Assembly (NCBI GenBank): GCA_964235495.1
Contig: CAXSAX010000005.1
Span: 1 to 64,000 of the forward strand
DNA: 64,000 nucleotides
Reading direction: 5' to 3'
From: LMUY01 sp964235495
Lineage (GTDB): Bacteria; Pseudomonadota; Alphaproteobacteria; Acetobacterales; Acetobacteraceae
The first letter of the stretch is position 1, and the number at the start of each line of letters is the position of its first letter. The notes under the pieces are model-generated. The model saw only the letters and a program-made list of their open reading frames with translations, had not been told where the DNA came from and did no database searches. The position numbers and the translations under genes are program-made. This document shows positions 51,985 to 62,510 of this stretch, piece by piece.

Positions 51985-54228
51985 ATGTTGCAGCGCAGCA
52001 TGAACCCGAGCCGCTCCTCTGCGACCCGTTTCGATCCGGAGCGCATGTTTCATCCCCGTTCGGTGGCCGTGTTCGGCGGTGAAGGCCGGATCGGCCGCCA
52101 GGTGCTGGCCAACCTCGCCGCCAGCGCCTTTCCCGGCGACATCCAGCTGGTGCCGGCCAACGCCGACCCGGCGGCAGCCGACCTTGCCGTGTTCGCCTCC
52201 GAGGCCGACCCGGTCGGCCCCTTGCTGCCGGGCCTGCTGCGCGCGGGCATCTACGCCGGGGTGGCGATCGGCATGGCGCCGGACATCGCCGCCGCGCAAG
52301 CGGAGACGGGCGTGCGCATCCTCGGCGCCGGGTCGTTCGGCATCGCTTGCCCCGCGGGCCGCTTGGACGCGACCCTGTCCCACTTGCCGCCGCGTCCGGG
52401 CCGGGTGGCGCTGGTGTCGCAATCCGGGGCGCTGTGCCGGGCGGTGCTGGACTGGGCGGAACCGAACGGCGTGGGGTTCAGCCAGATCGTCGGCATCGGC
52501 GGCAACGCCGGCACCGGGTTCGACGCCGTGCTGGACTTCCTGGCGCGCGACTCCGCCACCGGCCCGATCCTGCTGGACATCCGCCGCATCCGCGACCCGC
52601 GCGGCTTTCTCTCCGCCGCCCGCGCCGCCGCCCGGCTGCGCCCCGTGGTGGCGCTGCGCGCCGGCAGCCGCCTGCTGGACCCGACCGGGCGGGCGGAGAT
52701 GGTGTTCGACGCCGCCCTCAACCGCGCCGGCGTGCTGACCGTCTCGCGGCTGGAGGACATGCTGGCCGCGCTGGAAACGCTCACCCGCGCGCCAGCGCCC
52801 CGCAGCGAGGCGCTGGCGGTCGTGACCAATGCGATCGGGCCCGGCCGCATGGCGGCGGACGCGGCGCTGGCCAGCGGCATTCCGCTCGCCGCCCTGGCGC
52901 CGGAGACCCAGCAGGTGCTGCGCCTGGCTTTTCCCGCGCAGGACGTGGCGGACATAATCTATGTCGGCGTGCAAGCGCCCACGCGGCTGGCGGAGGCCGC
53001 CGCCCTGCTGTCCGGCGCGCGCGAGGTGGGCGGCATCCTGGTCGTGCTGGCGCCGACCGGCCCGGCGGACGCCGCCGGGGTGGAGGCGCTGGCGGCGGCC
53101 CCGCAAGGCCGCGTGCCGCTGCTGGCATGCGCCATGGGCGAGACCACGGGCGCGCTGCACCGCCGCCGGCTGGCCGCGGCGGGGGTGCCGGCCTTCGCCT
53201 CGCCCGAGCAGGCGGTGCAGGGCTTCCGCCACTTGCTGCAGCAGCGCCGCGCCCGCGCCGCCGCCCGCGAGCTGCCGCCGAGCGACGTGCTGGAGCTGGC
53301 GCCGGACCGCGCCGCCGTGCGCCGCGTGGTGGCGGAGGCGCGAGGCGAGGGCCGGCTGGCGTTGTCGGACGGGGAGGTCGCCCGCGTGCTCGCCGCCTAC
53401 GGCCTGGGCCCGCCCGCGCTGGACGTGACGGTGGCGGACGACCCGCTGTTCGGCCCCGCCATCGGCGTGGGCGGCGAGCGGATGGATGAGCGCGCCTTCG
53501 ACCTGCCGCCGCTGAACCTGTCCCTGGCGCACGGCCTGACGGCCCAGGCGCCTGCTGCCCGCGTCCTATCCCCGGACCGGGAGCAGGCGCTGGCCGACAT
53601 CCTGGTGCGCGTCAGCCAATTGGTCGTGGACACGCCGGAGCTGGCGGCGCTGACGCTCCCGGCGGACGGCCCGGCGCGCGCCTCGGTGCGCCCGCCGGGG
53701 GAGGCCGGCCGGCTCGCCATCGCGCCATATCCCGCCGCCCTGGCCGAGCCGTGGGACTTGGGGGGCGAGATGCTGACCATCCGCCCGATCCGCCCGGAGG
53801 ACGCGGCCGGCCACGCCGCCCTGTTCACCCGGCTGACCCCGGAGGATGTGCGCTACCGCTTCTTCTCCTCGTTGCGGGAGCTGTCGCCGGAGCGGATCGC
53901 CCGCATGACCCAGGTGGACTACGACCGCGAGATGGCGTTCGTCGCCATTCGCGCCAACGGCGACACCGCCGGGGTGAGCCGCCTGGTGCGCGACGGCGAC
54001 GGCGGCGAGTTCGCCGTGGTGGTGGAACGCGCCATGAAGAACAGGGGACTGGGCCGGCGCTTGATGCAGCGGCTGGAGGAGTGGGGCCGCGAGCAGGGCA
54101 TGACGGCCATGGTGGGCCAGGTGCTGGCGGAGAATGCGCCCATGCTGGCCTTCGTGCGGCGGCTGGGGTGCAGCCTGCACCCCTCGCCGGAGGAGCCGGA
54201 CGTGGTGGAGGCGCGGTTGGCACTGTGA
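51985..54228 (+). CDS. Pat-like GNAT protein acetyltransferase with acyl-CoA synthetase-like N-terminus and collapsed ATP-grasp
   Basis: 747 residues (typical Pat/YfiQ proteins are about 890-900). CoA-binding domain FHPRSVAVFGGEGRIGRQVL, succinyl-CoA ligase-like part VALVSQSGALCRAV and GIGGNAGTGFDAVLDFL, then an abbreviated ATP-grasp region: at about residue 474 the text passes from LAAYGLGPPALD straight to VTVADDPLFGPAIGVGG, so the nucleotide-binding half is missing. The C-terminal GNAT domain (from about 595, LTIRPIRPEDAAGHAALF) keeps the acetyl-CoA loop NRGLGRRLMQRL. Pat enzymes acetylate lysines, notably of acyl-CoA synthetases. ATP 51985 or 52000 could be the start. Confidence 0.85.
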   Translation: MLQRSMNPSRSSATRFDPERMFHPRSVAVFGGEGRIGRQVLANLAASAFPGDIQLVPANADPAAADLAVFASEADPVGPLLPGLLRAGIYAGVAIGMAPDIAAAQAETGVRILGAGSFGIACPAGRLDATLSHLPPRPGRVALVSQSGALCRAVLDWAEPNGVGFSQIVGIGGNAGTGFDAVLDFLARDSATGPILLDIRRIRDPRGFLSAARAAARLRPVVALRAGSRLLDPTGRAEMVFDAALNRAGVLTVSRLEDMLAALETLTRAPAPRSEALAVVTNAIGPGRMAADAALASGIPLAALAPETQQVLRLAFPAQDVADIIYVGVQAPTRLAEAAALLSGAREVGGILVVLAPTGPADAAGVEALAAAPQGRVPLLACAMGETTGALHRRRLAAAGVPAFASPEQAVQGFRHLLQQRRARAAARELPPSDVLELAPDRAAVRRVVAEARGEGRLALSDGEVARVLAAYGLGPPALDVTVADDPLFGPAIGVGGERMDERAFDLPPLNLSLAHGLTAQAPAARVLSPDREQALADILVRVSQLVVDTPELAALTLPADGPARASVRPPGEAGRLAIAPYPAALAEPWDLGGEMLTIRPIRPEDAAGHAALFTRLTPEDVRYRFFSSLRELSPERIARMTQVDYDREMAFVAIRANGDTAGVSRLVRDGDGGEFAVVVERAMKNRGLGRRLMQRLEEWGREQGMTAMVGQVLAENAPMLAFVRRLGCSLHPSPEEPDVVEARLAL

Positions 54229-54289
54229 GGGCGGTCGTTTGCTCCACTCTCGCACCGTCTGCCGAACACGGCTTGCGCGTCGGCTGTCG

Positions 54290-56086
54290 TCAGGCCTTGA
54301 CCCGCACGTAGCTCCCCGGCGCATCCTCGATCGCCGCCAGTCCGTCCGCACCCGGCGCCCGCGCCGGCACCTTGTCATCGGCCAGCCCCACCGCCCAGCG
54401 CTGCCAGTCCGGCCACCAGGACCCGGCCATCTCCTGCGCGCCGGCGAACCAGTCCTCCGGCGCGGGTGGCAGGGCGTTGCTCACCCAATGGCTGTACTTG
54501 CCGCTCTCCGGCGGGTTCACCACGCCGGCGATGTGCCCGCTCGCCGCCAGCACGAAGCGCACCGGGCCGCCCAGCAGCTGGGTGCCGCGGTAAGTGCTGC
54601 GCCAGGGGGCGATGTGGTCCTCCCGGGTGGAGATGAAGTAGGCCGGCACGTCCACCTCGCCGAGGTCGATCCGCTCGCCCGCCAGCTCCAGCTCGCCGCG
54701 GGCCAGCTTGTTCTCGTGGTACATGTTGCGCAGGTAGTAGCTGTGCATCCGCGCCGGCATGCGAGTGGCGTCGCTGTTCCAGTACAGCAGGTCGAACTGG
54801 AACGGCTCGTTGCCCAGCAGGTAGTTGTTGACCACGAAGGACCAGATCAGGTCGTTGGCGCGCAGCATGTTGAAGGTCTGCGCCATATCCGCGCCCTGCA
54901 GCACGCCGTCGCGGTCCATCCTGGCCTCCAGCTGGGCCAGCTGCTCCTCGTCGATGAACACGCCCAGCTCGCCCGCCTCGGCGAAGTCCGTCATGGTGAC
55001 AAGGAAAGTGGCGCTGCTGATCCGGTCGTCGCCGCGGCGCTTCATCCAGGACAGCGTGCTGGCCAGCAGCGTGCCGCCGAGGCAGTAGCCGATCGCGTTG
55101 ACCTGGCGCTCGCCCGTGGCCTGGCCGATGGCGTCGAGGGCGGCGAACACGCCTTCGGCCATGTAGTCCTCGAATCCCTTGCCGGCCAGGGATTCGTCGG
55201 GGTTGACCCAGCTGACCATGAACACGGTGTGCCCCTGGCCCACCGCCCAGCGGACGAAGCTGTTATTCGGGCGCAGGTCCAGGATATAGAACTTGTTAAT
55301 CCAGGGCGGGATGATCAGCAGCGGCCGCCGCTGCACCTGCTCCGTCGTCGGCGCATACTGGATCAGCTGCATCAGGTCGTTCTGAAACACCACCTTGCCG
55401 GGCGAGACGCCGATGTTCTCGCCCAGCTTGAAGGCGTCCATGTCCGTCATCTTGATCGCGAGCTTGCCGCGCCCGCGCTCCAGGTCGCCCAGCAGGTTGT
55501 TCAGCCCGCGGATCAGGTTCTCGCCCCCGGTGGCGGCGGTCTTGCGCAGCACTTCGGGGTTGGTCAGCAGGAAGTTGGACGGGCTCATCGCATCGATGAA
55601 CTGGCGCGAGTAGAAATCCACCTTCTGCGCCGTCTTGCGGTCCAGCCCTTCCGCCTGGCCCACCACGTCCTGCACGAAGCGGGCGGAGAGCAGGTAGGAT
55701 TGCTTGATGAAGTCGAACACCTCGTTCTCCTTCCAGGCGTCGTCCTTGAACCGCTTGTCCTTCGGGTTCGGCTGGATGACCGCGGGCGCCGGGTCAGGGC
55801 CGCCCATCATGCGGCGGGCGGTCACCTGCCACAGCGTCATGTAGTCCTGCCAGAAGCCGACCTGCGCCTGCACCAGGCGCGCCGGGTCGCTCATCAGCTT
55901 GGCGGTCATCTCCATGAAGGCGGCGCCGATGTTCATGGGGTCGGGGTTGGCGGCCTCCGCGCCCTGGCGCTTCAGCCAGTCGCCCACGATGCGCTGGGAG
56001 CGTTCGGCGATGTCGGCCATAGACCGGGTCAGCCTCAACGGGTCCGTGGCGATGCTCTCGGTGCTGTTGATGGCTTCGTCTGCCAT
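54290..56086 (-). CDS. phaC: Class I poly(3-hydroxyalkanoate) synthase
   Basis: 598 residues. N-terminal domain (FWQDYMTLWQVTARRMMG, DAWKENEVFDFIKQSYLL) and catalytic alpha/beta-hydrolase domain with lipase-box-like GYCLGG (Cys335), Asp490 in REDHIAPW and His518 in ASGHIAGVVNPP. Length and motifs fit class I (short-chain monomers, no PhaE/PhaR partner). It polymerises hydroxyacyl-CoA on storage granules. No phaA, phaB or phasin adjacent. Convergent with the Pat-like gene. Confidence 0.96.
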   Translation of the reverse strand: MADEAINSTESIATDPLRLTRSMADIAERSQRIVGDWLKRQGAEAANPDPMNIGAAFMEMTAKLMSDPARLVQAQVGFWQDYMTLWQVTARRMMGGPDPAPAVIQPNPKDKRFKDDAWKENEVFDFIKQSYLLSARFVQDVVGQAEGLDRKTAQKVDFYSRQFIDAMSPSNFLLTNPEVLRKTAATGGENLIRGLNNLLGDLERGRGKLAIKMTDMDAFKLGENIGVSPGKVVFQNDLMQLIQYAPTTEQVQRRPLLIIPPWINKFYILDLRPNNSFVRWAVGQGHTVFMVSWVNPDESLAGKGFEDYMAEGVFAALDAIGQATGERQVNAIGYCLGGTLLASTLSWMKRRGDDRISSATFLVTMTDFAEAGELGVFIDEEQLAQLEARMDRDGVLQGADMAQTFNMLRANDLIWSFVVNNYLLGNEPFQFDLLYWNSDATRMPARMHSYYLRNMYHENKLARGELELAGERIDLGEVDVPAYFISTREDHIAPWRSTYRGTQLLGGPVRFVLAASGHIAGVVNPPESGKYSHWVSNALPPAPEDWFAGAQEMAGSWWPDWQRWAVGLADDKVPARAPGADGLAAIEDAPGSYVRVKA

Positions 56087-56150
56087 GGCGTCCTTCCCGT
56101 CGGGTTCGCGCCCCGCTAGACAGGGCGGGTGGGGGCTCGATCGCTGACTT

Positions 56151-57053
56151 ATGCTTGAGGTTTTTCACCAGCACGCTAGGCGCGCGGCCAGGCTGCGGCA
56201 AGCAGTGGCGGCGCTTGCGCTCGCAGCGGGGCTGGCCGGCTGCGTCAGTTCATCCGTGCTCGGCCCGGGCGTGGACCTGTTCCATGGCTTGCAGGGCGGC
56301 GTGATCGCGCAGCAGCGCCCGCCGCCGCCGGGCGCCGACGACCCGTATCCGAACCTGGCCACCGTGCCTGCCCGGCCTGTTGCGCCCGACGTGTTGGCGC
56401 AGCAGCGCATCGCCGACCGGCTCGCCTCCCAGCGCGACGCGGCGGGCGCCGCTGCGGCCCTCGACCCGCTGAAGGCGCTGCCGCCTCCGCCGCCCCCGCC
56501 CAAGCCGGCTGCGCCGGATCCGGGCGCCAACCGGGTGGTCGTGGACGCGGCGCCCTCTCCGGCCCCGCCGCCGGCCCCGCCCGTGCTCTCCGGCATCAGC
56601 GCCGTCCCAGCCGTGCCGGAGCTGGTCACGTCCGGCCCGCTTCCGACCCTGGCCGGGGCGCCCCCGCCGCTGGCCGTCGGGTTGGGCAGCGCGGTCCCGC
56701 CAGCGCCGCCGGCTCCCCCGCCGGTGGCGAACACCGCCCAGGCAGCGGCGCCCGCCACCCTGGTGCCCGCTACCCTGGTGACGGTGGCGTTCACGCCGGG
56801 CTCGGACGAGCTGCCGCCGTCCGCGCCCTTGAACCTGCGCCGCTTCGCCCTGGCGCATAAGGGCGTGGCCCTCACCGTGACCGGCCATGGCGGCGTGGTG
56901 CTGCCGACGCCCGACTCGCAGTCCCGCGCACTGGACCTGGCGCTGCGCCGCGCCAAGGCCATCGCCGCCTCGCTCGCCACCGCCGGCATTCCCGCCGCCA
57001 ACCTGCACGTGCGTGCGGAGGCCGCCGGGCAGGGCGGCACCGCCAGCCTGTAA
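56151..57053 (+). CDS. Proline-rich lipoprotein with C-terminal OmpA-like domain
   Basis: 300 residues. Lipoprotein signal with AAGLAGC, then a long proline/alanine-rich spacer (PPPPPPPKPAAPDPGANR), and a C-terminal OmpA-like fold from about residue 208: VTVAFTPGSDELPPSAPLNL, TVTGHGGVVLPTPDSQSRAL, LALRRAKAIAASLATAGIPA. The peptidoglycan-binding Asp/Arg pair typical of OmpA-C is only partly recognisable (Ser-Arg here). Probably an outer-membrane or periplasm-spanning tether. Confidence 0.75.
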   Translation: MLEVFHQHARRAARLRQAVAALALAAGLAGCVSSSVLGPGVDLFHGLQGGVIAQQRPPPPGADDPYPNLATVPARPVAPDVLAQQRIADRLASQRDAAGAAAALDPLKALPPPPPPPKPAAPDPGANRVVVDAAPSPAPPPAPPVLSGISAVPAVPELVTSGPLPTLAGAPPPLAVGLGSAVPPAPPAPPPVANTAQAAAPATLVPATLVTVAFTPGSDELPPSAPLNLRRFALAHKGVALTVTGHGGVVLPTPDSQSRALDLALRRAKAIAASLATAGIPAANLHVRAEAAGQGGTASL

Positions 57054-57065
57054 CGGAGCCCACCG

Positions 57066-58277
<1,212 letters not shown>

Positions 58278-58278
58278 C

Positions 58279-59538
58279 ATGCACGTCGCCATCGCCGGCC
58301 TCGGCACCGTCGGCGCCGGCGTGCTCCGCCTGTTGCACGACAATGCCGGCCTCATCGCCGCCCGCGCCGGCCAGCCCATCACGGCCACCGCCGTCAGCGC
58401 GCGCGACCGCTCCCGCGACCGCGGCCTGGATCTTCGTGGCCTGCACTGGGCCGAAGACCCGCAGGACCTCGCCACCCTTTCCGGCATCGATGCGGTGGTG
58501 GAGCTGATTGGCGGCGCTGAAGGTGCGGCCCGCGCCCTCGTCACCGCCGCCCTCGCTGCCGGCCGCCCCGTCGTCACGGCCAACAAGGCGCTGATCGCTC
58601 TCCACGGCGCCACCCTGCCTCGCACCGCCCCCCTTGCGTTCGAGGCGGCCGTTGCCGGCGGCATTCCCGTCATCAAGGCACTGCGCGAGGGCCTGGCGGC
58701 CAACCGCATCAGCCGGGTCACCGGCATCCTCAACGGCACCTGCAACTACATCCTCACCGCCATGCGCGAGCAACGGCGCGAGTTCGCGGACGTGCTGGCC
58801 GAGGCCCAGGCGCTCGGCTACGCGGAAGCCGACCCGGCGACTGACATCGACGGCACCGACGCCGCCCACAAGCTCGCCATCCTGGCCGCCCTCGCCTTCG
58901 GCCAGCCCATCCGGTTCGCGGCCGTGCACGTCGAAGGCATCCGCCGGGTCAGCGCGCTCGACATCGCCTTCGCCGACGAGCTGGGCTACCGCATCAAGCT
59001 GCTCGGCATCGCCCGGCGCACCGAGGCGGGCGTGGAGGCGCGGGTGCATCCCTGCCTGGTGCCGGCGAGCGCGCCGATCGCCCGGGTGGACGGCGTGTTC
59101 AACGCGGTGGTCGCGGAGGGCGACGCGGTCGGCCGGGTCATGCTGGAGGGCCGCGGTGCGGGGGCGGGGCCGACCGCCTCGGCCGTGGTGGCGGACCTGA
59201 TCGACCTCGCCCGTGGCCGGCTGACGCCCACCTGGGGGCAGGACACGCTGGCGGATGGCCCGTCCGTGCCGATCGGCCAGCACCTCGGCGCCTACTACCT
59301 GCGGCTGATGGTGACGGACCGGCCCGGCGTGATCGCCGATGTCGCCGCCATCCTGCGGGACCAGGGCGTGTCGCTGGAATCCCTGCTGCAGCACGGCCGC
59401 AGCCCCGCCGAGGCGGTCCCCGTGATACTGGTGACGCACGAGGTCCGCGAGCATGCGATGCGCGGGGCCCTCGGCCGCATCGCGGCGCTGGAGACCGTGC
59501 TGGAGACGCCCGCCTTCATCCGAATCGAGCCAGGCTGA
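58279..59538 (+). CDS. hom: Homoserine dehydrogenase
   Basis: 419 residues from ATG 58279. NAD(P)-binding GLGTVGAGVLRLL, EAAVAGGIPVIKALREGLAAN, catalytic region GILNGTCNYILTAM, YAEADPATDIDGTDAAHKL, and a C-terminal ACT domain (LRLMVTDRPGVIADVAAIL) for threonine feedback. It reduces aspartate semialdehyde to homoserine. It follows the aminotransferase with the stop and start one base apart; glpX follows 14 bases later, so the three are an operon. Confidence 0.96.
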   Translation: MHVAIAGLGTVGAGVLRLLHDNAGLIAARAGQPITATAVSARDRSRDRGLDLRGLHWAEDPQDLATLSGIDAVVELIGGAEGAARALVTAALAAGRPVVTANKALIALHGATLPRTAPLAFEAAVAGGIPVIKALREGLAANRISRVTGILNGTCNYILTAMREQRREFADVLAEAQALGYAEADPATDIDGTDAAHKLAILAALAFGQPIRFAAVHVEGIRRVSALDIAFADELGYRIKLLGIARRTEAGVEARVHPCLVPASAPIARVDGVFNAVVAEGDAVGRVMLEGRGAGAGPTASAVVADLIDLARGRLTPTWGQDTLADGPSVPIGQHLGAYYLRLMVTDRPGVIADVAAILRDQGVSLESLLQHGRSPAEAVPVILVTHEVREHAMRGALGRIAALETVLETPAFIRIEPG

Positions 59539-59552
59539 CAAGGAGCCCGCCC

Positions 59553-60536
59553 ATGGACCGCCCCCCCGAGATCACCAACGACCGCAACCTTGCCCTGGAG
59601 CTGTGCCGGGTCAGCGAGGCGGGCGCTCTGGCCGGCAGCCGCTGGATGGGCCGTGGCAAGAAGAACGAGGCGGACGGCGCCGCGGTGGAAGCCATGCGCC
59701 GCGCCTTCGACGGCATCGCCATCGACGGCACGGTGGTGATCGGCGAGGGCGAGATGGACGAGGCGCCCATGCTGTACATCGGCGAGAAGGTCGGCTGCGG
59801 CGGCCCCGCCATGGACATCGCGGTGGACCCGCTGGAGGGCACCACCATCACCGCCAAGGGCGGCCCCAACGCCATGGCGACGGTGGCGCTGGCGGAGAAA
59901 GGCAACTTCCTGCACGCCCCCGACGTGTACATGGACAAGATCGCCGTCGGCCCCGGCCTGCCGCCCGGCGTGGTGGACCTGGATGCGCCGGTTTGGGAAA
60001 ACCTGCGCAACCTGGCGACCGCCAAGAACGTCGAGATCGGCGAACTGGTGCTGTGCACCCTGGATCGCGACCGCCACGCCGACATGATCGCCCACGCGCG
60101 CGAGGCCGGCGCCCGGATCATGCTGATCGGCGACGGCGACGTGTCCGGCGTCATCATGGCGGCGCAGGCGATGAGCGGGGTCGATATCTTCATCGGCGCC
60201 GGCGGCGCGCCGGAGGGGGTGCTGGCCGCCGCCGCGTTGCGCTGCCTGGGCGGCCAGATGCAGAGCCGCCTGCTGTTCGAGGACGAGGCGCAGGTCGAGC
60301 GCGCCCGCGGCATGGGCGTGACCGACCCGAAGCGGAAGTACGATCTGGCGGAGATGGCCAAGGGAGACGTGATGTTCGCCGCCACCGGCGTCACCACGGG
60401 GCCGATGCTGCGTGGCGTGCGCCGCTTCGCCACCGGAGCCATCACCCACTCGCTGGTGATGCGCTCCAAGTCCGGCACGGTGCGCTACGTGGAGGCCCAC
60501 CACAACTTCGCCACCAAGACTTGGCAGCCGAACTGA
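59553..60536 (+). CDS. glpX: Fructose-1,6-bisphosphatase, class II
   Basis: 327 residues. GlpX signatures: VSEAGALAGSRWMGRGKKNEAD, VIGEGEMDEAPMLYIGEKVG (metal Glu/Asp), AVDPLEGTTITAKGGPNAMA, GDGDVSGVIMAA, and GIGGAPEG-like GAGGAPEGVLAAAALRCLG. It makes fructose-6-phosphate for gluconeogenesis. The ribosome site AAGGAG is close to the ATG. Its stop lies inside the beginning of recJ. Confidence 0.96.
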   Translation: MDRPPEITNDRNLALELCRVSEAGALAGSRWMGRGKKNEADGAAVEAMRRAFDGIAIDGTVVIGEGEMDEAPMLYIGEKVGCGGPAMDIAVDPLEGTTITAKGGPNAMATVALAEKGNFLHAPDVYMDKIAVGPGLPPGVVDLDAPVWENLRNLATAKNVEIGELVLCTLDRDRHADMIAHAREAGARIMLIGDGDVSGVIMAAQAMSGVDIFIGAGGAPEGVLAAAALRCLGGQMQSRLLFEDEAQVERARGMGVTDPKRKYDLAEMAKGDVMFAATGVTTGPMLRGVRRFATGAITHSLVMRSKSGTVRYVEAHHNFATKTWQPN

Positions 60537-62311
60537 ACGCCATCGCGCCGCCCCCGCCCGCGCTTGGCGTCGCCCGCAGCGTCACCGGGCGCCGCTGGGT
60601 GTGGCGGGGCGGCGAGGAGCGCACCGGCTTGCAGCTGGCCCAGCGCGCCGGCGTGCCCGAGATCGTGGGCCGCCTGCTCGCCGCCCGCGGCGTCGCGGCG
60701 GACGCGGCGGCCGATTTCCTCGCCCCCACCCTGCGCGCCCTGCTGCCGGACCCGTCCGTGCTGGCCGACATGGACGCCGCCGCTGCCCGTCTGGCCCGCG
60801 CCGTGCAAGCGGGCGAGACGGTGGCGGTGTTCGGCGACTACGACGTGGACGGCGCCTGCTCCGCGGCCATCATCACCTTGCTGCTGCGCGGCCTCGGCTG
60901 CCCCGTGCTGACCCACGTGCCGGACCGCATCCTGGAAGGCTACGGCCCGAACGCCCCCGCGCTACGCGCCTTGGCCGCCCGGGGCGCCACCCTGGTGGTG
61001 TGCGTGGATTGCGGCACCGCCGCCGCCGAGGCGCTGGCCGCGCTGGCGGGCCTGGCCGACGCCTTGGTGCTGGACCACCACAAGGCGGAAGGCCCGCCGC
61101 CGCCCGTGCTCGCGACCGTCAACCCGAACCGGCTGGATGACGGCTCCGGCCTGCGCGGCCTGTGCGCCGCCGGGGTCGCCTTTCTGGCGGCCATCGCTGC
61201 CCTGCGCGCGCTGCGCCGAGCCGGCTGGTTCGCCGCCCGCCCGGAGCCGGACATGCGTGGCATGCTGGACCTGGTGGCCCTGGCGACGGTGTGCGACGTG
61301 ATGCCGCTCACCGGCCTCAACCGCGCCTTCGTGGCCCAGGGCCTCAAGGTCATGGGCCGGCGCGAGCGGCCCGGCCTCGCCGCCCTGCTGGAGGTGGCCT
61401 CCGCCAAGGACCGCCCGAACGCCGGCACGCTGGGCTGGGCGCTCGGCCCCCGCATCAACGCGGCCGGGCGGATCGACGAGGCCGACCTGGGCCTGCGGCT
61501 GCTGCTGACCGAGGATCCGGTGGAGGCGCGCGCCCTGGCCATTCGGCTGGACGGGGTCAACCGGGACCGGCAGGAACTGGAAGCCGCCGTGCTGGACGCC
61601 GCCCACGACGCCGCGCAGGCCCAGGCGGAGACGGGCCGCGCGGTGCTGCTGGTGCACGGGGCCGGTTGGCACCCCGGCGTGGTGGGCATCATCGCCGGGC
61701 GCATCAAGCAACGGCAGAACCGCCCCGCTTTGGCCGGGTCGCTGGCAGAGGGCCGGATCAAGGGGTCCGGCCGCTCCGTGGCAGGCGTCGACCTGGGGGC
61801 TGCGGTGCTGGAGGCGCGGCGCGAAGGGCTGCTCATCACGGGGGGCGGCCACGCGATGGCTGCCGGGTTCAGCCTGGAGCTGGATCGGCTGGCCGACTTC
61901 CACGCTTTCCTGGAGGATCGCCTGGCCCACGCCGCCACCTTGCCGCGCACGCCGGACCTTCCCGTTGAAGCCACGGTAGCGGTCGCCGCCGCGGGGGTAG
62001 AGCTGGCCGAGCAGATCGCCCGCCTGGCGCCGTTCGGTACTGGCAACGAGGAGCCGGTGCTCGCCCTGCCGCGCGCCCGGGTTGTGCGCGCCGACTGGAT
62101 CGGCCGCGACGGCGGCACGCTGCGCGCCTTCGTGGAAGGGGAGGGCGGCGGGCGGCTCAAGGCCATGGTGTTCCGCGCTGCCGGGACGCCGTTGGGCCAC
62201 GCCCTGGGCACGCCGGGCGCGCCGGTGCACCTGGCCGGCACGGTGCGGGCTGAGGAGTGGAACGGCACGGTATCGGCCAGCTTCATCGTGAGCGACGCCG
62301 CCGCCGCTTGA
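60521..62311 (+). CDS. recJ: Single-stranded-DNA-specific exonuclease RecJ
   Basis: 596 residues from TTG 60521. No ATG or GTG occurs before the conserved ALGVARSVTGRRW, so a TTG (60521) or CTG (60533) start overlapping the glpX stop is required. DHH-phosphoesterase motifs: VFGDYDVDGACSAAI (about residue 104), CVDCGTAA, VLDHHKAEG (about 184), ATVCDVMPL, GPRINAAGRIDEAD, then the DHHA1 domain with GGGHAMAAGFSL and the OB-like C-terminus. It degrades ssDNA 5' to 3' in recombination and mismatch repair. Confidence 0.95.
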   Translation: MAAELNAIAPPPPALGVARSVTGRRWVWRGGEERTGLQLAQRAGVPEIVGRLLAARGVAADAAADFLAPTLRALLPDPSVLADMDAAAARLARAVQAGETVAVFGDYDVDGACSAAIITLLLRGLGCPVLTHVPDRILEGYGPNAPALRALAARGATLVVCVDCGTAAAEALAALAGLADALVLDHHKAEGPPPPVLATVNPNRLDDGSGLRGLCAAGVAFLAAIAALRALRRAGWFAARPEPDMRGMLDLVALATVCDVMPLTGLNRAFVAQGLKVMGRRERPGLAALLEVASAKDRPNAGTLGWALGPRINAAGRIDEADLGLRLLLTEDPVEARALAIRLDGVNRDRQELEAAVLDAAHDAAQAQAETGRAVLLVHGAGWHPGVVGIIAGRIKQRQNRPALAGSLAEGRIKGSGRSVAGVDLGAAVLEARREGLLITGGGHAMAAGFSLELDRLADFHAFLEDRLAHAATLPRTPDLPVEATVAVAAAGVELAEQIARLAPFGTGNEEPVLALPRARVVRADWIGRDGGTLRAFVEGEGGGRLKAMVFRAAGTPLGHALGTPGAPVHLAGTVRAEEWNGTVSASFIVSDAAAA

Positions 62312-62348
62312 CCTAGGGCCCTTGCGACGGCACATGACGGCCTGGCCC

Positions 62349-62424
62349 GTCCCGTTCGTCTAGAGGCCTAGGACACGGCCCTTTCAAGGCTGTAACACGG
62401 GTTCGAATCCCGTACGGGGCACCA
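62349..62424 (+). tRNA. tRNA-Glu (anticodon UUC)
   Basis: 76 bases including an encoded CCA end. Acceptor strands GTCCCGT and ACGGGGC pair with one G-U; the D arm is GTCTAGAGGCCTAGGAC; the anticodon arm CGGCC-CTTTCAA-GGCTG shows anticodon TTC at 62383-62385; the T arm is ACGGG-TTCGAAT-CCCGT. The sequence is close to E. coli tRNA-Glu in D and T arms. It stands alone between recJ and the gamma-glutamyltranspeptidase. Confidence 0.97.
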
Positions 62425-62510
62425 AGCAACCAATCGGCATCGTTGTGGTCAAGGGGCAGGGCTGCATCGGCGGCAACGGCCACCAGGACGCAAGACATGC
62501 TCCAGCCCAG

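Noticed and set aside
59453..60520. An N-terminal extension of RecJ through the glpX region
   Set aside because: The extension is the out-of-frame shadow of glpX (Arg/Gly-rich) and RecJ homologues start near ALGVARSVTG.
62349..62510. tRNA-Glu as an integration site of a mobile island
   Set aside because: No repeat of the tRNA 3' end and no integrase or mobile genes are visible downstream; the next gene is an ordinary gamma-glutamyltranspeptidase.
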